Positions 1 through 12,600 of a stretch of DNA of 44,898 nt are shown in pieces (the stretch's first letter is position 1; each line of letters begins with the position of its first letter). The DNA is taken from assembly GCA_003344405.1 (NCBI GenBank), contig NOWV01000337.1, forward strand, positions 1 to 44,898, read 5' to 3'. Source of the stretch: Trichoplax sp. H2. Taxonomy: Eukaryota > Placozoa > Uniplacotomia > Trichoplacea. A program made the position numbers and the translations under genes. The notes below the pieces were generated by a model. That model had not been told where the DNA came from and did no database searches. It saw nothing but the letters and a program-made list of their open reading frames with translations.

Positions 1-640
1 TAAAATTGTTGTTAAGATGTTGTAAAAAACTTTGTCTACCAGAGCTTTTACCTTACTAGTAAGTTAATCGGATACAGAATCAGTAATAAAAGAACTTGTA
101 TTATTCAAGATATTTTGTGATTATGAATAGTATATAGTTAGAGAAGCAACAGTAATATTTTCTGAAATATGGGGTAGTTACCAGCAATATGGAGAGCGAT
201 AGTACTTTTATTCATGCCAAAATTAGAGTAGAAATAGTTTAAAGAAATATACATGGAGAAAGCGTAGAAAGAAAACAAAACTAGAATGTAAATAATACTC
301 AGCTTATAGAGTCTCAGGGTACAAATATCACAAACACTGCATAAGAAATATGGCTTTTATTCGACGTAACATTTGAAGGACAGTCAGAATCTATTTAGTG
401 TGCACACAGATATAGGTAAAGAAAAAGAAGAAAGTGAACTGAATTAAATTGAAAAGGAATATCAATGTAGACTCTGCTAAACTATCGTGATCGTTATTAC
501 GATGATGAATTATGATTATGCAATAAATAAATTAGTTTTCATGATTCTTGTTTAGTATTCTCATATGACAAATTACTCGAACATAATTTCATTCAATTTT
601 TTGAAATTGATAACTAACTTTGTTAAAGTGATCTCAAATA
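1..640. other. AT-rich non-coding stretch
   Basis: I see no recognisable gene, RNA or repeat here. An open frame that starts at 565 on the plus strand runs to 819. It is rich in Asn, Ile, Phe, Lys and Ser, as chance frames in AT-rich DNA are, and has no family signature. Confidence 0.6.
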
Positions 641-649
641 GACTCTCAT

Positions 650-1200
650 CAAGCAATGTAGTCTTTATCGTAGTGATCGGATCACTAAATCATTACTTTT
701 TCAAAATAAGAAGCGTATATAATAAAGACATAAGCAATTATAGAGTCCTTGATTCATTTAAATTATCATCGCTTGCTTTCAATCATAAATATTATGATGA
801 AAATAAACAATTACCGTAAATGATTTCCAAAATAAACTTTATTCCATGAAAAAGATCTTTATTGCAGTGATTAATTGTTGTAATAGAGGCAATTTAATAG
901 AGTTTTGATTATTATAAAAACCATTTTAGTCTAATATGTCAGTAATTACGCGATCACCGAACCTCATAAATTATTATCGTAATTACCTGTTATCGTTAAA
1001 AGCAATGCTAATTAAACGAAAACAATTTAAGATCGAAAGCTAATTTGAAATAAAACTTTATTCAAAAATCTGATTTAGTTATATTAATTTTTAATTAAAG
1101 TGTACGGTCGATTATGTAATCACTGAACCGCATTAATTTAATATTCATTAGCTATTATCGTTAATTGATATTCTATTGAAAAATGCTCTAGATTCGAAAA
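650..1200. repeat. Diverged tandem repeat, about three copies
   Basis: A motif of the form GTGATCGGATCACTAAATCA recurs in degenerate form near 674, 949 and 1116. The second and third copies also share a preceding AATAAA(A)CTTTATTC segment (about 830 and 1048) and a following TATTATCGTTAA-like segment. Spacing is about 275 and 167 bp, so the copies have gained or lost sequence. Similarity was judged by eye. No coding capacity is evident. Confidence 0.4.
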
Positions 1201-4200
1201 TTAATTGTAATAAACAATTATTTAAGTAAGGCAATCTTTGCCACTATAAGGCATTTTTACAAATGATTTGATCGAATTTAGGATAAGAAATAACAAGTAA
1301 TGCAACTTGAATAAAGAATACGCTATAAAATCATCCTAAGTATCAATTTACTTATGATAGCTATATATTATCAAGTCGTTCTATAATGAAAAGAAGTAAA
1401 ACTAAAAGCCAATCCTTATTGCAATCATTTTATGTAGTAATCAATTGCACAAGTATTAAACCGCAAATATATCATCTTTGAAATGCTTCTCTCGCCAAAT
1501 CGTGCTATGATGAGAGAGTGGTAGAACCGAAACTACTTTTAAAGCCTATTTCATTTAATTAGCTACATGATTATTACAGTAATTCATTATTAATATCATA
1601 ATAGGATTATTGAGCCGTTACAAGAAATTACGCTCGATTGCTGATGATTTAACTCTAAAATGTGTGGGACGACACAAAGTTAATTTAGTAGTATGTAGCC
1701 AAATAATAATTAGTAAAGAATCCGAAATTAGAACTGAAGACTAGTTTTAAAATAAGTTGTATTCTATTACCGAGATTTTTATAATTATCTTTATACCAGT
1801 TTATAGCCCATTTTTCTTCCAGAAAAGTATTAAAAGCGTAGTTTTAAGCTGGTGCAAAGCAAACATTATGATGATAATAAACTAGAGCTAGGAACTAGAT
1901 TTAGAGATACTCATCAGTACTTGACCAATTAATAAACCATGTAATCCTAACCTAGCTCTGATTAAAACTTATTTGACAATTTACAGATACATTTTCTACC
2001 AAGAAGTATCGTCAAGCCTGAACGTCAACACGAATTTTTCAACTCTAAGTCAAACAACTCCAATGGAAATCGATTCTATTGAATCATACTACAGTAATTA
2101 TCTACAACACCTACTCTGATCTCTATCTTATAAATTGTTATTGTAGTTCTGTTTATGACAATTACAACTGAAGGGCAGGACTTTCACTTTTGTTCCCATC
2201 TCTTCGATTCTACAAATATCTTAAAGTTCTTCTTGATAATAGCGATGGATTTCAATTGCTAGAGTAAACTCATTGGATCAATTGCACACTATGGACTATC
2301 AAATGAAATTATTATTAACATCAAGTAATCGATAGAGGACAAAAAAAAGTCTAATATTATTCTTCGAATGTTACGACAAGAATTAGTATGGAATAGACAC
2401 AAAGTCATCATTTCAACTTTAGATTCAGTTAATATTTACTGCTATCGATAAATTCAATTCTAATGTAACGCTATTACAATTTTTGGTGGTGCAATGTGCA
2501 AACGTCACGCAGATAGAATGAAATTTATAATATAGGTAAGAAAAATAGCTGAAATACTACATTTTATTTTTAATCAATCGACAGCGAAACAAACTCGTTA
2601 CTTGTAATTCCATCGAACGAAATAAGAAATAACATTCTTCAACTTATATAAAAGAAAATTATTGATGCTAGGGATGAATAAGTGTTCATTATGTCCTATA
2701 TGCTATTTAATTAATTTCTATTTAATTTTTTCTATGTTACTTAAATCCTTGTTTATGGTAGATGAATATTTTATCAAGCGTAACTGGTATTTAATAAAAT
2801 CACCGAAATAGTTAAATCAGCATGCTTACTCTTTGTTTTAAAAAAGTATTAATCTTAATCACAAGAGCGCACCTAATTTTATGAAAAATTATAATCATTC
2901 ATATTTCACTATCGAACAGTCTACCAAATTTATCCCTTTTATATTTTTGATTTTCAGTCATCATTTACATATTATATATTTGCACTAAGCAATTGCAAAT
3001 ATTACAATCTCGGTAGAAATAATTCCCTGCATGCTCTACATAAATGTGCAGTAACTAAAATGATAGCGATATTTTCCAAAGTTATGTAGCCGATATTCAT
3101 TATTTACCGGGCGTAAAATGGCTAACTTTTCTCGATTACTTATCGATAGAGTTGGTAATAATTCGTAGCATTATAAAACTTATCCAGAGTTATAGCTATG
3201 CAGAAATTAATGATTCCTATAAAAGGGCATGCATGAATAGCCGTAGTTTTGTTTCACAATGGATTAAGGTAAAAAATTGTAGGCAGGCGTCAGTAACCTT
3301 ATATTGCCTAACCCGATAGTTATTTTAAAAAAATAAGGGTAGCATCTTCTAGATAAAATTTCGTTCCATCCTTCATGCTAATGATCTGTATGTGCTGCAA
3401 TTCATCTTATGTCAGATTGGTTTAATAATATAAAAATTGGGAGAATAATGATCAACGCTTATAATAATACGTAAACCACCCATGCGTGACTACCAAGGAA
3501 GATAATATATTATCCATATTAGCTATAATATCAGAGTTATATAAATGATATCTTATTCAATTCTTCTTTGTAATAGCCAAAAATCAATACATGCGAATAT
3601 ACTAACATTTACTACCATTTAATCATACTGACGATCAACGTTTTTGTTTTATTATTACCTCCAATTACATAGTAATAAATATAATAGATCTAAAGGGACT
3701 GGTAATACGCAGCCATGACCTTTGCGCCATTACGTCAAGGCAAACTTGAAACATATTGTGTATATGCAATCGCTGCTAAATTATTGCATAATATGAACAA
3801 TACTTTGCAATCATGATAATAAGTAGAATTGTGTATTGCGTATCAATGCTGAATAAAGAACATCATATTGAATTGATAACTAGCAATTAAGTTGCTATAT
3901 CTATAAATATTCGACGATAAGGAAGATGATAATGACAATATTGATAATAAGAACGTTACATTTCAATATCTTTACAACACGAGATAAATAAATTTGCATA
4001 ATTCAATTATGGTTAAAATTTTCAAGATATTAAATCTATAGTTTTAACAGAAGCAATAGCTGGTAATCCTAATATAAATCAATGGTATATATATGAGTTT
4101 AATTGAAATACCAAATATACTATTTCTACGGATCAAACGTAATAACAACATGGAACACTGTTCATGATTACTACTTTAGAACATAAAAATCGTAGTGGAA

Positions 4201-6138
4201 GAAATTTGAAAACTCTGAAAGATCGATAAGATAAACCTATTTTGATAACTCGTTTAAATAAAAACAAGCATAAAATAACAATTTAATTGCACTATTGCAG
4301 CCGTTGTTAAGTTGGCATTCAACTTATGTAGACTTTAGTACGAGAATTTTTAATAGATCAAAGTTGAGAATGCACCAATACATAATAGTGCATGAAAATC
4401 AAAGCTGCAAATAAAAGTATTTCATTCGATAATACAGCCATGAATTAAGTTATAATTACTTGTCATGACGATTAACGAATAAATGATAGCAATAGAATCG
4501 TCATTTTTATTTATTATTAATCAGATTATAAGTGTTCTTTCAGCATTTTTTATATTGCCATAATATTCATAACATGATGATCCATCGATTTAGAATAGAA
4601 AACAATAATTTGGAAAATTGCATGATCAATCTTGCTAAATAAATTCAAAATGAAAGAAATGATAAACAATTCCTAAACGTTGATTTTTAATAAGCGAATC
4701 CAGTCCAAGCCAAGATAAACAAAGTGTCAATAAAGATTTAAAACATGTAAACCAAATCTAAGATGCATAAACAATCTCTTCAATATGCAACAACACACTA
4801 AATTAGCAATCATATTCCATCTTAAACTAACCATTAAATTTTGGCACTATTCTCGATTTAAGGAGTATTTACGTAATTTCATGTTTTAATAATCTAATTA
4901 TATAAGGCGGGAGTATATAAGAGCATAGATAAGCAAATCGATTAATAATCATTATTAAAGGATGAAATTGTGAGAGACATAAATTAAGACACTTTCATTT
5001 TAGTCACAGTAAATACAAGATTTTCTATAGCATTGATAATAACAATATAATGAATCACGATGCAGTTATAAAAAAAAAATATTAGAATAGATCAATAACA
5101 TAATAATAAAAGCACATCTAAATACTATACATAGCAATTGCTATCGTCTCTGTCACTTTCGTAATTCATAAAGATGGAATGAAAAAAGTGCCTCTTCTAT
5201 GATGTACAGCGAAAAACAGAGTACTGTGCCATATAATTAACTCTAATTGATATATTTTGCCACATTTTATAGCCTTAGTATTCTATATACCTTAGAAGAA
5301 AAAAATATTTCTCTATCTAGAACAATTTCAGCTCTATTTTGCAACGTGAATCAACGGAATGAAGAGCTTTGTCGATCTGAAATCATTGCATCATGATAAG
5401 TTCTACCTTTTTCGTAATAAGGAATTATTCAAATACAAGATCCATACCTCTAGTACGATTCTAGCATTCCATCATGAGCTAGATACAGCATGATGATTAA
5501 TTCAAATGGCTGAACAATGTACTTGATATTATCACAAACTTAGCTGCACATTATTCCGGGAAGTAGATATTATACATCTTTTCTATGTATGTCTTGAGTT
5601 CCTTCAATATGATAAAATAAATAAATATAAAGCTACGAGAGCTCGTACAATAGCTAAAGATAGCTTATATAATGTTTAGATAAATGTTCGAAAAGGGAAA
5701 ATTCAATTATGCATATCACAGATGAACTAGGTTTACTTATGAGCTGCATTCTGAACAAAGTCTTGAGATTGATGCAGTTATAGATCAAGAGATAGAAAGA
5801 TTTAAATGAGGAAATAACGAACAAAAGTTTCCGAAAATGAAAATAAACGATATCTATTTCCGTACCCATGACAAGATATCAGTCTATAATGAGCTGCTGT
5901 AAATTAAAACGTATAAGCTTTCTTCGATGTCATCATTGATATAATTCATATGCCAAAAAAAATGACAGCTTATAAACTGATATTTAAATGCATAAGTCGA
6001 TGCTAAGCATGAATTAGAAACAAGAAAAATCAGTCAATGATAAGTTTGAACAGCAGCTAAACTCTGAAATTAGTGCTAATCATAATGAAGGAATAGTAAC
6101 ATGAGCAAATATTGGCTTAAGCGCTGCAAGAGATTTTA
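1201..6138. other. Long AT-rich intergenic region, no gene seen
   Basis: Almost 5 kb with only short open frames. The 71-codon minus-strand frame at 5654-5869 is hydrophobic and low in complexity and matches no family I know. I see no conserved protein motif, tRNA fold or clear repeat array. It is the 3' flank of the receptor gene that ends at 6139. Confidence 0.55.
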
Positions 6139-7230
6139 CTAAGATAAAAAATAGGAACATCGGAACCCCTTCTTCATTAATTGGTTATAAGCCATATAAA
6201 TCATCGGATTCAAGGCAAACAAAATGGTAATGGCAGTGGATGGAATATTATAAAATTCAAAAAGATAAACATCATCTTTTGGATCATAGAAGTACTTTTG
6301 ACGACCCACTGAAATATAGACAACTGCCACAATGTAAGGTATCATAAATAGGATATAAACTGCTGCAACAAACATTAGCAATTTCACGATAGAGTGCTGT
6401 TTAATCTGCCACTCACTTTCTTGACGGTTTAAGGCTATTCCTAATTCTAGTGCATGAATATTATGTTGAAAGATACGTATAACTCTTCCATAGCTATAAA
6501 TGATGGTAAAGCCTGGGACTACTCCCATAAATAAACCATTTGCTAAAGCGTACCAAAGGAGCAATGGCGAGTTATAATTTTCAAATCTGCAACCTAAGGA
6601 ACTGTTTGTGGACGTTCTAACTATAATGAGTGCATAAGGTACAGATAGGATAGAAGCTGCAAACCAAATCAATATCATCTTGCAGACTAAACGCTTAGGT
6701 GTTAAAACTCTACTCTTACGATTATTTTTCAACGTCTTATACCAATTAGTACTGGTATGGGCTAGAATTAATGTCGATGCCATGGTTGAAGTAAACATTA
6801 AGGAGAAACAAACTTCACAGTAGGGCCAACGAATAGTCGAGTCGATTAATTGTTGATGTAATGAAGATGAAGACGCCATCTCCAGTAATACCGATATATT
6901 ACTTTGCATCTTTACATAGACTTCCTGATAGAATTGATTTTGCTTCATCGTCATGATTTGCAATAGCATGAAAAAGACGCAGTAAACAACGTTGGCAAAA
7001 GCATAGTAACCAATTTGATAATATGCAATTTGCTTACATTTTTCTTTACCTACAATGATCGTCAGGACGACAAAGAAATTACCAATGATTCCAGCGCTTA
7101 ATAATATCATGGAAATTGCGAATAACGTAGGATTGATGACATAGAATAGAGAAGATGGTGTTTGGCCGGTCGATAAGATAGTCATATTACTTTCAGTTAG
7201 GAAGAAAGAGTCGTTTGCTATTAATGCCAT
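6139..7230 (-). CDS. Rhodopsin-class (class A) G-protein-coupled receptor, intronless
   Basis: A single open frame of 363 codons encodes a seven-helix plasma-membrane receptor of usual class A length. The N-terminus is short, with a glycosylation site (NMT, residue 15). TM1 carries the conserved GN pair (GIIGNFFVV, about residue 49). A Cys before TM3 (WPYCEVC) can pair with the loop-2 Cys (SLGCRF). TM4 has its Trp (IWFAASILSVP), TM5 its Pro (VVPGFTIIYSYG) and TM7 a clean NPMIY followed by MAYNQLMKKGF. Three switches are atypical. The usual TM2 Asp appears to be Asn (AFANVV). The D/E-R-Y after TM3 is replaced by TSTNWYKTL. The TM6 CWxP is FMIP. The start is the first Met of the frame and precedes TM1 by about 30 residues. 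The ligand cannot be told. The lack of introns fits the many single-exon orphan receptors of early-branching animals. Confidence 0.85.
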   Translation of the reverse strand: MALIANDSFFLTESNMTILSTGQTPSSLFYVINPTLFAISMILLSAGIIGNFFVVLTIIVGKEKCKQIAYYQIGYYAFANVVYCVFFMLLQIMTMKQNQFYQEVYVKMQSNISVLLEMASSSSLHQQLIDSTIRWPYCEVCFSLMFTSTMASTLILAHTSTNWYKTLKNNRKSRVLTPKRLVCKMILIWFAASILSVPYALIIVRTSTNSSLGCRFENYNSPLLLWYALANGLFMGVVPGFTIIYSYGRVIRIFQHNIHALELGIALNRQESEWQIKQHSIVKLLMFVAAVYILFMIPYIVAVVYISVGRQKYFYDPKDDVYLFEFYNIPSTAITILFALNPMIYMAYNQLMKKGFRCSYFLS

Positions 7231-7662
7231 GATAATGTTTGGATATAATGCAAATAGGAGAATTTCTTACTGCTTATGCTATCAGTAAAGTGCAGATTAG
7301 AAAGTTATTTGCCGCTAGAAATTTTAATCTTGCAGAAGCTGATGAAAGAATTTGGATGTCAATAGATTATCTTTTCCTTGGTTAAGCGATTCAATACTGA
7401 GTCTAGCGGATTGCTGTTCTAGAAGAGCTTAATCAGAATCCATGAAATTAAATCTTTAACTTTTATTTTCAACAACAACCGATAGTTAAATTTGACTATT
7501 TAAAATGATGCTTAGCGATAGCGGTAAACCGGCAAGTCCTTCAAATGATGCCTTCCAAAATTGGCTTCTAATAGGGGTCCTTAAACTTCTGAAATAAACT
7601 AATCCGGTCGGTAAATCAGAAACGTTAAATAGTGGCGTTTAAGGTAAATGGGAATCCAATTA
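7231..7662. other. 5' flank of the receptor gene
   Basis: No gene is seen. This stretch should hold the receptor's promoter, but I recognise no TATA-type element at a convincing distance. Confidence 0.4.
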
Positions 7663-8009
7663 GAGTAATTTTTGATACTGTCACAAAATAGGACAGGCAG
7701 CTAATCGTCGTGGGATATCAACGTTGACAAGTTGATATTCCGCCTTAGAAATGGCAAAATTCAGGATGAAAAGTAAATTTTCTTATGTGATTCAGCTAGA
7801 CAGATACAATAAAAGTTTTTGCGTCTATAACATATATATATATATATATATACAAAGTCACAGCGTGAAAAAGTGCAAAGGAATTGCAGCCGGGATAATT
7901 CTTGATACTGTCACTCAATAGTAGTTGGATTTCAACGTCGACAAGTTGATACCTGGCCTTAGAAATGGCAAAATTCAAAGTGAGAAGTAAATTTTCTTGG
8001 ATGGCTTAG
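7663..8009. repeat. Direct tandem duplication, 230-bp period, around a TA microsatellite
   Basis: Copy 1 (about 7663-7796) and copy 2 (about 7893-8009) share long identical runs, including TTGATACTGTCAC, GACAAGTTGATA, GCCTTAGAAATGGCAAAATT and AGTAAATTTTCTT, in the same order. A (TA)n run at 7832-7852 lies between them. The similarity is higher than in most other repeats here, suggesting a younger duplication. An open frame crossing it on the minus strand (7796-7978) has no recognisable product. Confidence 0.75.
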
Positions 8010-9055
8010 ATGCAAGAGGCGTTTATATTTGGAAGGTGAGAGAGTACAGTAGATTAAGAAATGAATTTATCGATGTGAAAAGGATTGAAGAATGCTAAAA
8101 ACGGGGGGAGAATATACCAACTTCAATCACTTATATATAGGCACAGAACACAAAAAAGAGAGCTAATACTGATGAATAAAATGGAGACAATAACCAAGTC
8201 AATATAATCCTGAACCCGGAATAGGATTCTCAGTATAAAAGTGAGAAACTCCTTTTGTCAGCGCAGACACCAGAAGATGGAAAAAATTTTGCACGTGAAT
8301 TGATTCTCTTCTGTATTTATAAGCCAGTGTCAATACAAAATCACACGCTATAATACTTTTAATAGATGAAGATCAAGTATAATAAAGGTAGAAAACCAAA
8401 AAAGTGATAGTTACATTAGAAATGAGGACACAAAAACGAAGAGATTCAAATTGCAATGGATGAGGAAATGAAAGCCAAGCTATAGTCTGGCATCATTATA
8501 GGTGAATAAAAAATATCTCTTACTTGCTTGTAGCTTTCTATTCTAGTAATGATCTGAATAAACGCTGAGTATGAGTAGATCAACGGATAGGGGTTGTGTA
8601 ATACCAGAATACGTTATAGTTTTCTTATAATGATTATTGAGTTTTAGATTTCCTAATTGACAAAAAAGTTAGAATCAGTTTTAAAATCAAATTCTTTTAA
8701 CATTTAAGAAAATTGGCAACTTTGGCAAAATAATTGACAATATATATGAACGTGACCGTATTCGAAGTCGGTCATTTTGCAAACTGCCCAATCAGCCAAT
8801 GCAAAGTTAAGAATTAAATTTTTAAAATTGAATTTCTTCTAGCGTGATTTATAGTTAATTATTAACTAATAAAATCAATTACAACATTTCTTGAGGGTGA
8901 GTTTCCACCGAACTAGTTGCTAAAATTTTTACGTAATTAATTTTGTGAATGAAAATGATTAAATGGAAAGCTAAGAACTATTCATATAATTAAACCTGAA
9001 ACTATATGAAATTACAGCTTCAATTTTAAGAATGGAGAAAGAATTGGTGAACAAA
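8010..9055. other. AT-rich intergenic DNA
   Basis: No gene is seen. A short segment at about 8750-8790 (CGTATTCGAAGTCGGTCATTTTGCAA) resembles 9537-9575, linking this stretch to the repeat cluster that follows. Confidence 0.4.
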
Positions 9056-9059
9056 TCGC

Positions 9060-9632
9060 AATAGCTATTAAATAGATGCTAGAATAACATCGTAAATAAA
9101 TTGGATTAGTAATTCAATTTCTGTCCTTATTAAGTGTTGATTTTTTGTTTACACTAATAATTGTTAAGGAAATAGAAAAACTGGATAAAAATCTGCGCAT
9201 TAACTATAAAATAGATGCGAAAATAACGTAAATCAGATTGGTTATTAAATTTCTGTCCTAATATGAAGGACAATTTTTTGTTTAAAATAATACTCTAAAG
9301 GTATATAAATTGAGTATATGTATTGGTGCATGGATCAAAGCAAGTTAAATAATTAGCTATATATATGTATGAACTGCAAGAATTATTGATAGAATTTAAC
9401 CAGAAATTGCACAAAACGACTGCTTCAATTTTTAAGGATATGAAAAATTGAATAAAAATTGGAAATAAATGTAATATAGATGCTAGAATAACGTAGTAAG
9501 TAAATCGGATCAATCTTCAATTTCTATCTTTAATAGGGCATTTTGCAAAATGACTGATTTCGCATTCGGCCTCGTTCATATAAGTTGAGTGCATATATAT
9601 CGGCGTATTGATCAAAGCAACTTAAATAACTA
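9060..9632. repeat. Interspersed diverged tandem repeats (two motif types)
   Basis: Motif one, ATAGATGCTAGAATAACxTxGTAAxT followed by AATTTCT(G/A)TC, occurs near 9071, 9211 and 9477. Motif two, a TATAAxTTGAG segment followed by TTGATCAAAGCAA-like sequence and TTAAATAA, occurs at about 9302-9358 and 9578-9632. The offset of about 275 bp between the two motif-two copies roughly equals that between the last two motif-one copies, consistent with duplication of a larger block. The hydrophobic minus-strand frame at 9295-9513 lies within it and is probably chance. Confidence 0.5.
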
Positions 9633-9639
9633 TAATTCT

Positions 9640-12600
9640 GTAACGTTTCCCACTGGGCAAGATAGCCTAAATAGTAAGGTGCTAAGTTATAACAGCAAGC
9701 ACAAAAATATTGAAACTTGAAACTGCCTTAAATATGAGTACTAGTCGCGATTCAAAATTACTGTATGAGAATTTATTTCACAACATGAACTGAGTTTTAA
9801 CTATAAAAAGCTGTAACTTAATTAGAAATGATTACTAATATATAGACTTGATTATAAAAAGTATATAAACTGAAATTATTTATCAGTTATCAGGTCTATA
9901 AATCATACCTAATAATATTCAGCGGCTAAAACCAGAAGAATGCCACAAACACTAGAGAGATGGGGTGAAATGATAGCACTTAATAACGGAGCCTTGAAGA
10001 AAATTATTTTTACTTAATGGAAGCCCACAGGGGAGAAAGTAAAAAAGATGAAGAATGGAAAAAATTTATTTATACGATGGAGTGATGGAATTGTCTACAA
10101 GGCGGAAGACTAATACTGAAAATGTCAAGATATCCAATAATAATCAAGGAAATCGTAACTAAATACAATTTTGGATCAACAATTCGAGCATGGCAATAAC
10201 AAACAACAAATATCGCCATGGGAGAATAACTCTGAATGGTAAACAATTTATTCTCGCCATCATTCAATATGACAACTGAATTAACCTGCATCTTTCAAAG
10301 TATTTCCTAAAGGAATTGTTTTCGTCAAACAATAATAATGCAGTTGTAGACAAGGCGTCAAAGTGTTAAATTGTCAATTTATCTCTATACTGATCAGTAG
10401 ATTTCAATTCAATGCTAACGAATCGATAACCTATGGTTTAAGGGAAGAGTGAGAGAGACAAGCTATGCAGGCCACAAAAATGAATCATACAGTATGTTAA
10501 TATCAGGAATAAATGATGCCATATTTACTCAATAATTTAACAGGGCTATTATTAATAATAAGAGGTAAAAACTATTTGCCCACCAAAAAACTGATAAACA
10601 AGTAAATTACATGTATCTTCATCCATAGGAATTTAAAAAAAATTAAATTAGTATTGAAATGATTAGAAATTGGATACTTTTGGTTAGAAAATATCCAATT
10701 GATCTAATAATTTCAAATCAGCATATTTAAAAAGTAAACTACAATATACTAGTCTATTTTATATTTAAGTTAGCTTTATTGTAGTAGTTTACTATATGAA
10801 ATCTCAAATGGTCGATTTAAATACTAAAAATGGATTACTTATCGGAAAGAGAAGTGGCTAAAATATCTATCTTAACTTCGTTTAATATTAGTTCAAAAGT
10901 ATAATGTATCATACTGTCTAATGTTGAGATGAGTTTAATAATTATTATTGTTAATATGCATCGATTTATAACCTATAAATAATTATCATATAGATTTTGA
11001 GTAGGCAACTAATGGCCGTAAAATTAATGAAAATGGATGATGACTGTAACCGATATAACAGACTATTTAGATTTATATAGTCATGAAATGAACCATTGAT
11101 GTTATTTAATTACTAAAATTTTATCCCAAATTGGAATGATTCTGTTGGGAAGATTTAACGCAGTAGTGAACACACATCCTGTGTCTAGTCATTTTATGGA
11201 TCACTAGTATTTATAGAAAGATCTTTCTAAGTAGACAGTAAATATATTTCATTGCTCAATTTATCTCTGGAATGGAAATGAATCGGACTAGATGTCTGTT
11301 AGTAGTAAAGATGCTTTTTTATTGACATAACGACATAATTAATACTTAATATCAATTTTCACAAGATCGAAGCAAGGAAATTAAAAAGGATTAGTTGTAA
11401 AATAAAATAACTTAATCAACATGTCGTAACAACAGATCGTTTAATTTTTTGTTGCTTATTCATAAGTGCAATCCAGTTACTAACGTTAGCCTCCCTTTAG
11501 AAAGTACAAACTCAAAGGCAACAAAATAATTAGATAAAATGATAGTTGTTCTAGATAATGGATAAATGGAGATGGATAGAGCATGAATGATTCTATGCCC
11601 ACCTCATTTTATCCTGAAATCAATACCCTATAAATTGTATTGATTGCCATTAATCCTTATATCGCAATTCGGTTATTTAATTATTAATGTCCTAATGATC
11701 CATAAAAATAACAAAACATAAGCTCTATCGGTTCGTAGTCCATGTAATTATCAATTGTATAAACACCAGATCAGACAATATCTGCTGTCAACCAAATTAA
11801 GAAAAAAGAAATATTTTATAATTTGTCATTATGACGAAGATAAATTGATCATTCAAAAATCAATCGTTTGAATCAAATACGGTTAGAGGAAATTGAATTC
11901 ATTTCCTCTCAATCGTTACCGATAATACCTATAAAATACTCTGAGCTTTTCTTAAATAATGTCAGATAGCTTTAGTTTAAATGCTTTGCTATTTGTTCAT
12001 GCAGCCCACGATATTGCAAACTTACAGTCATCGAACGGATAGAGGAAGGTCGATTAAAGAGCCAGTTCGCGCATTCAAAGACATCACGAACCCAATGATC
12101 AGTAGAGTTTCTCATGCTGAATTCATTATTTTCAACTCTATACTTGCATGCTTCATGAATTTACTGTTGAAAGGTCACGATACAGTATCTATAAATATTA
12201 TAATGAGAACTACAAATATTTTTCGTAAAATCTCACTTTACTGCACAAAATGATTTGTCAAGCTGTCACAAAACAGCTTTGCAACAAGATAACGTAATAT
12301 ACGATCAATACGCGGTTCAAGGAAAGATATCTGCACTATCAGAAACACTTTTGCTCTACTAGCAGACTACACAAAGACTTAAACGCCTCGTATTTTACGT
12401 TAAACACTAAGTTTTAGAATCCACTTTATTACACGATATACAGCATTTATATACTATTCCTCAACAGTTCATGAGTCATAGTTAATACAATTAACATTGG
12501 AATCATTTACTGAATTAGATATTAATTTTAGCTACTGCTCCCTTAATGCAGACAACAGTATTTACGAACATAGACATGTGATGATTTATACAGAATAGTC

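Noticed and set aside
565-819. 84-codon plus-strand frame.
   Set aside because: Low-complexity AT-driven composition, partly inside a repeat, no motif or splice context.
11981-12253. Plus-strand frame with EPVRAFKDITNPM as a possible cell-cycle protein exon.
   Set aside because: One short motif without supporting flanks or splice partners; chance is likely.
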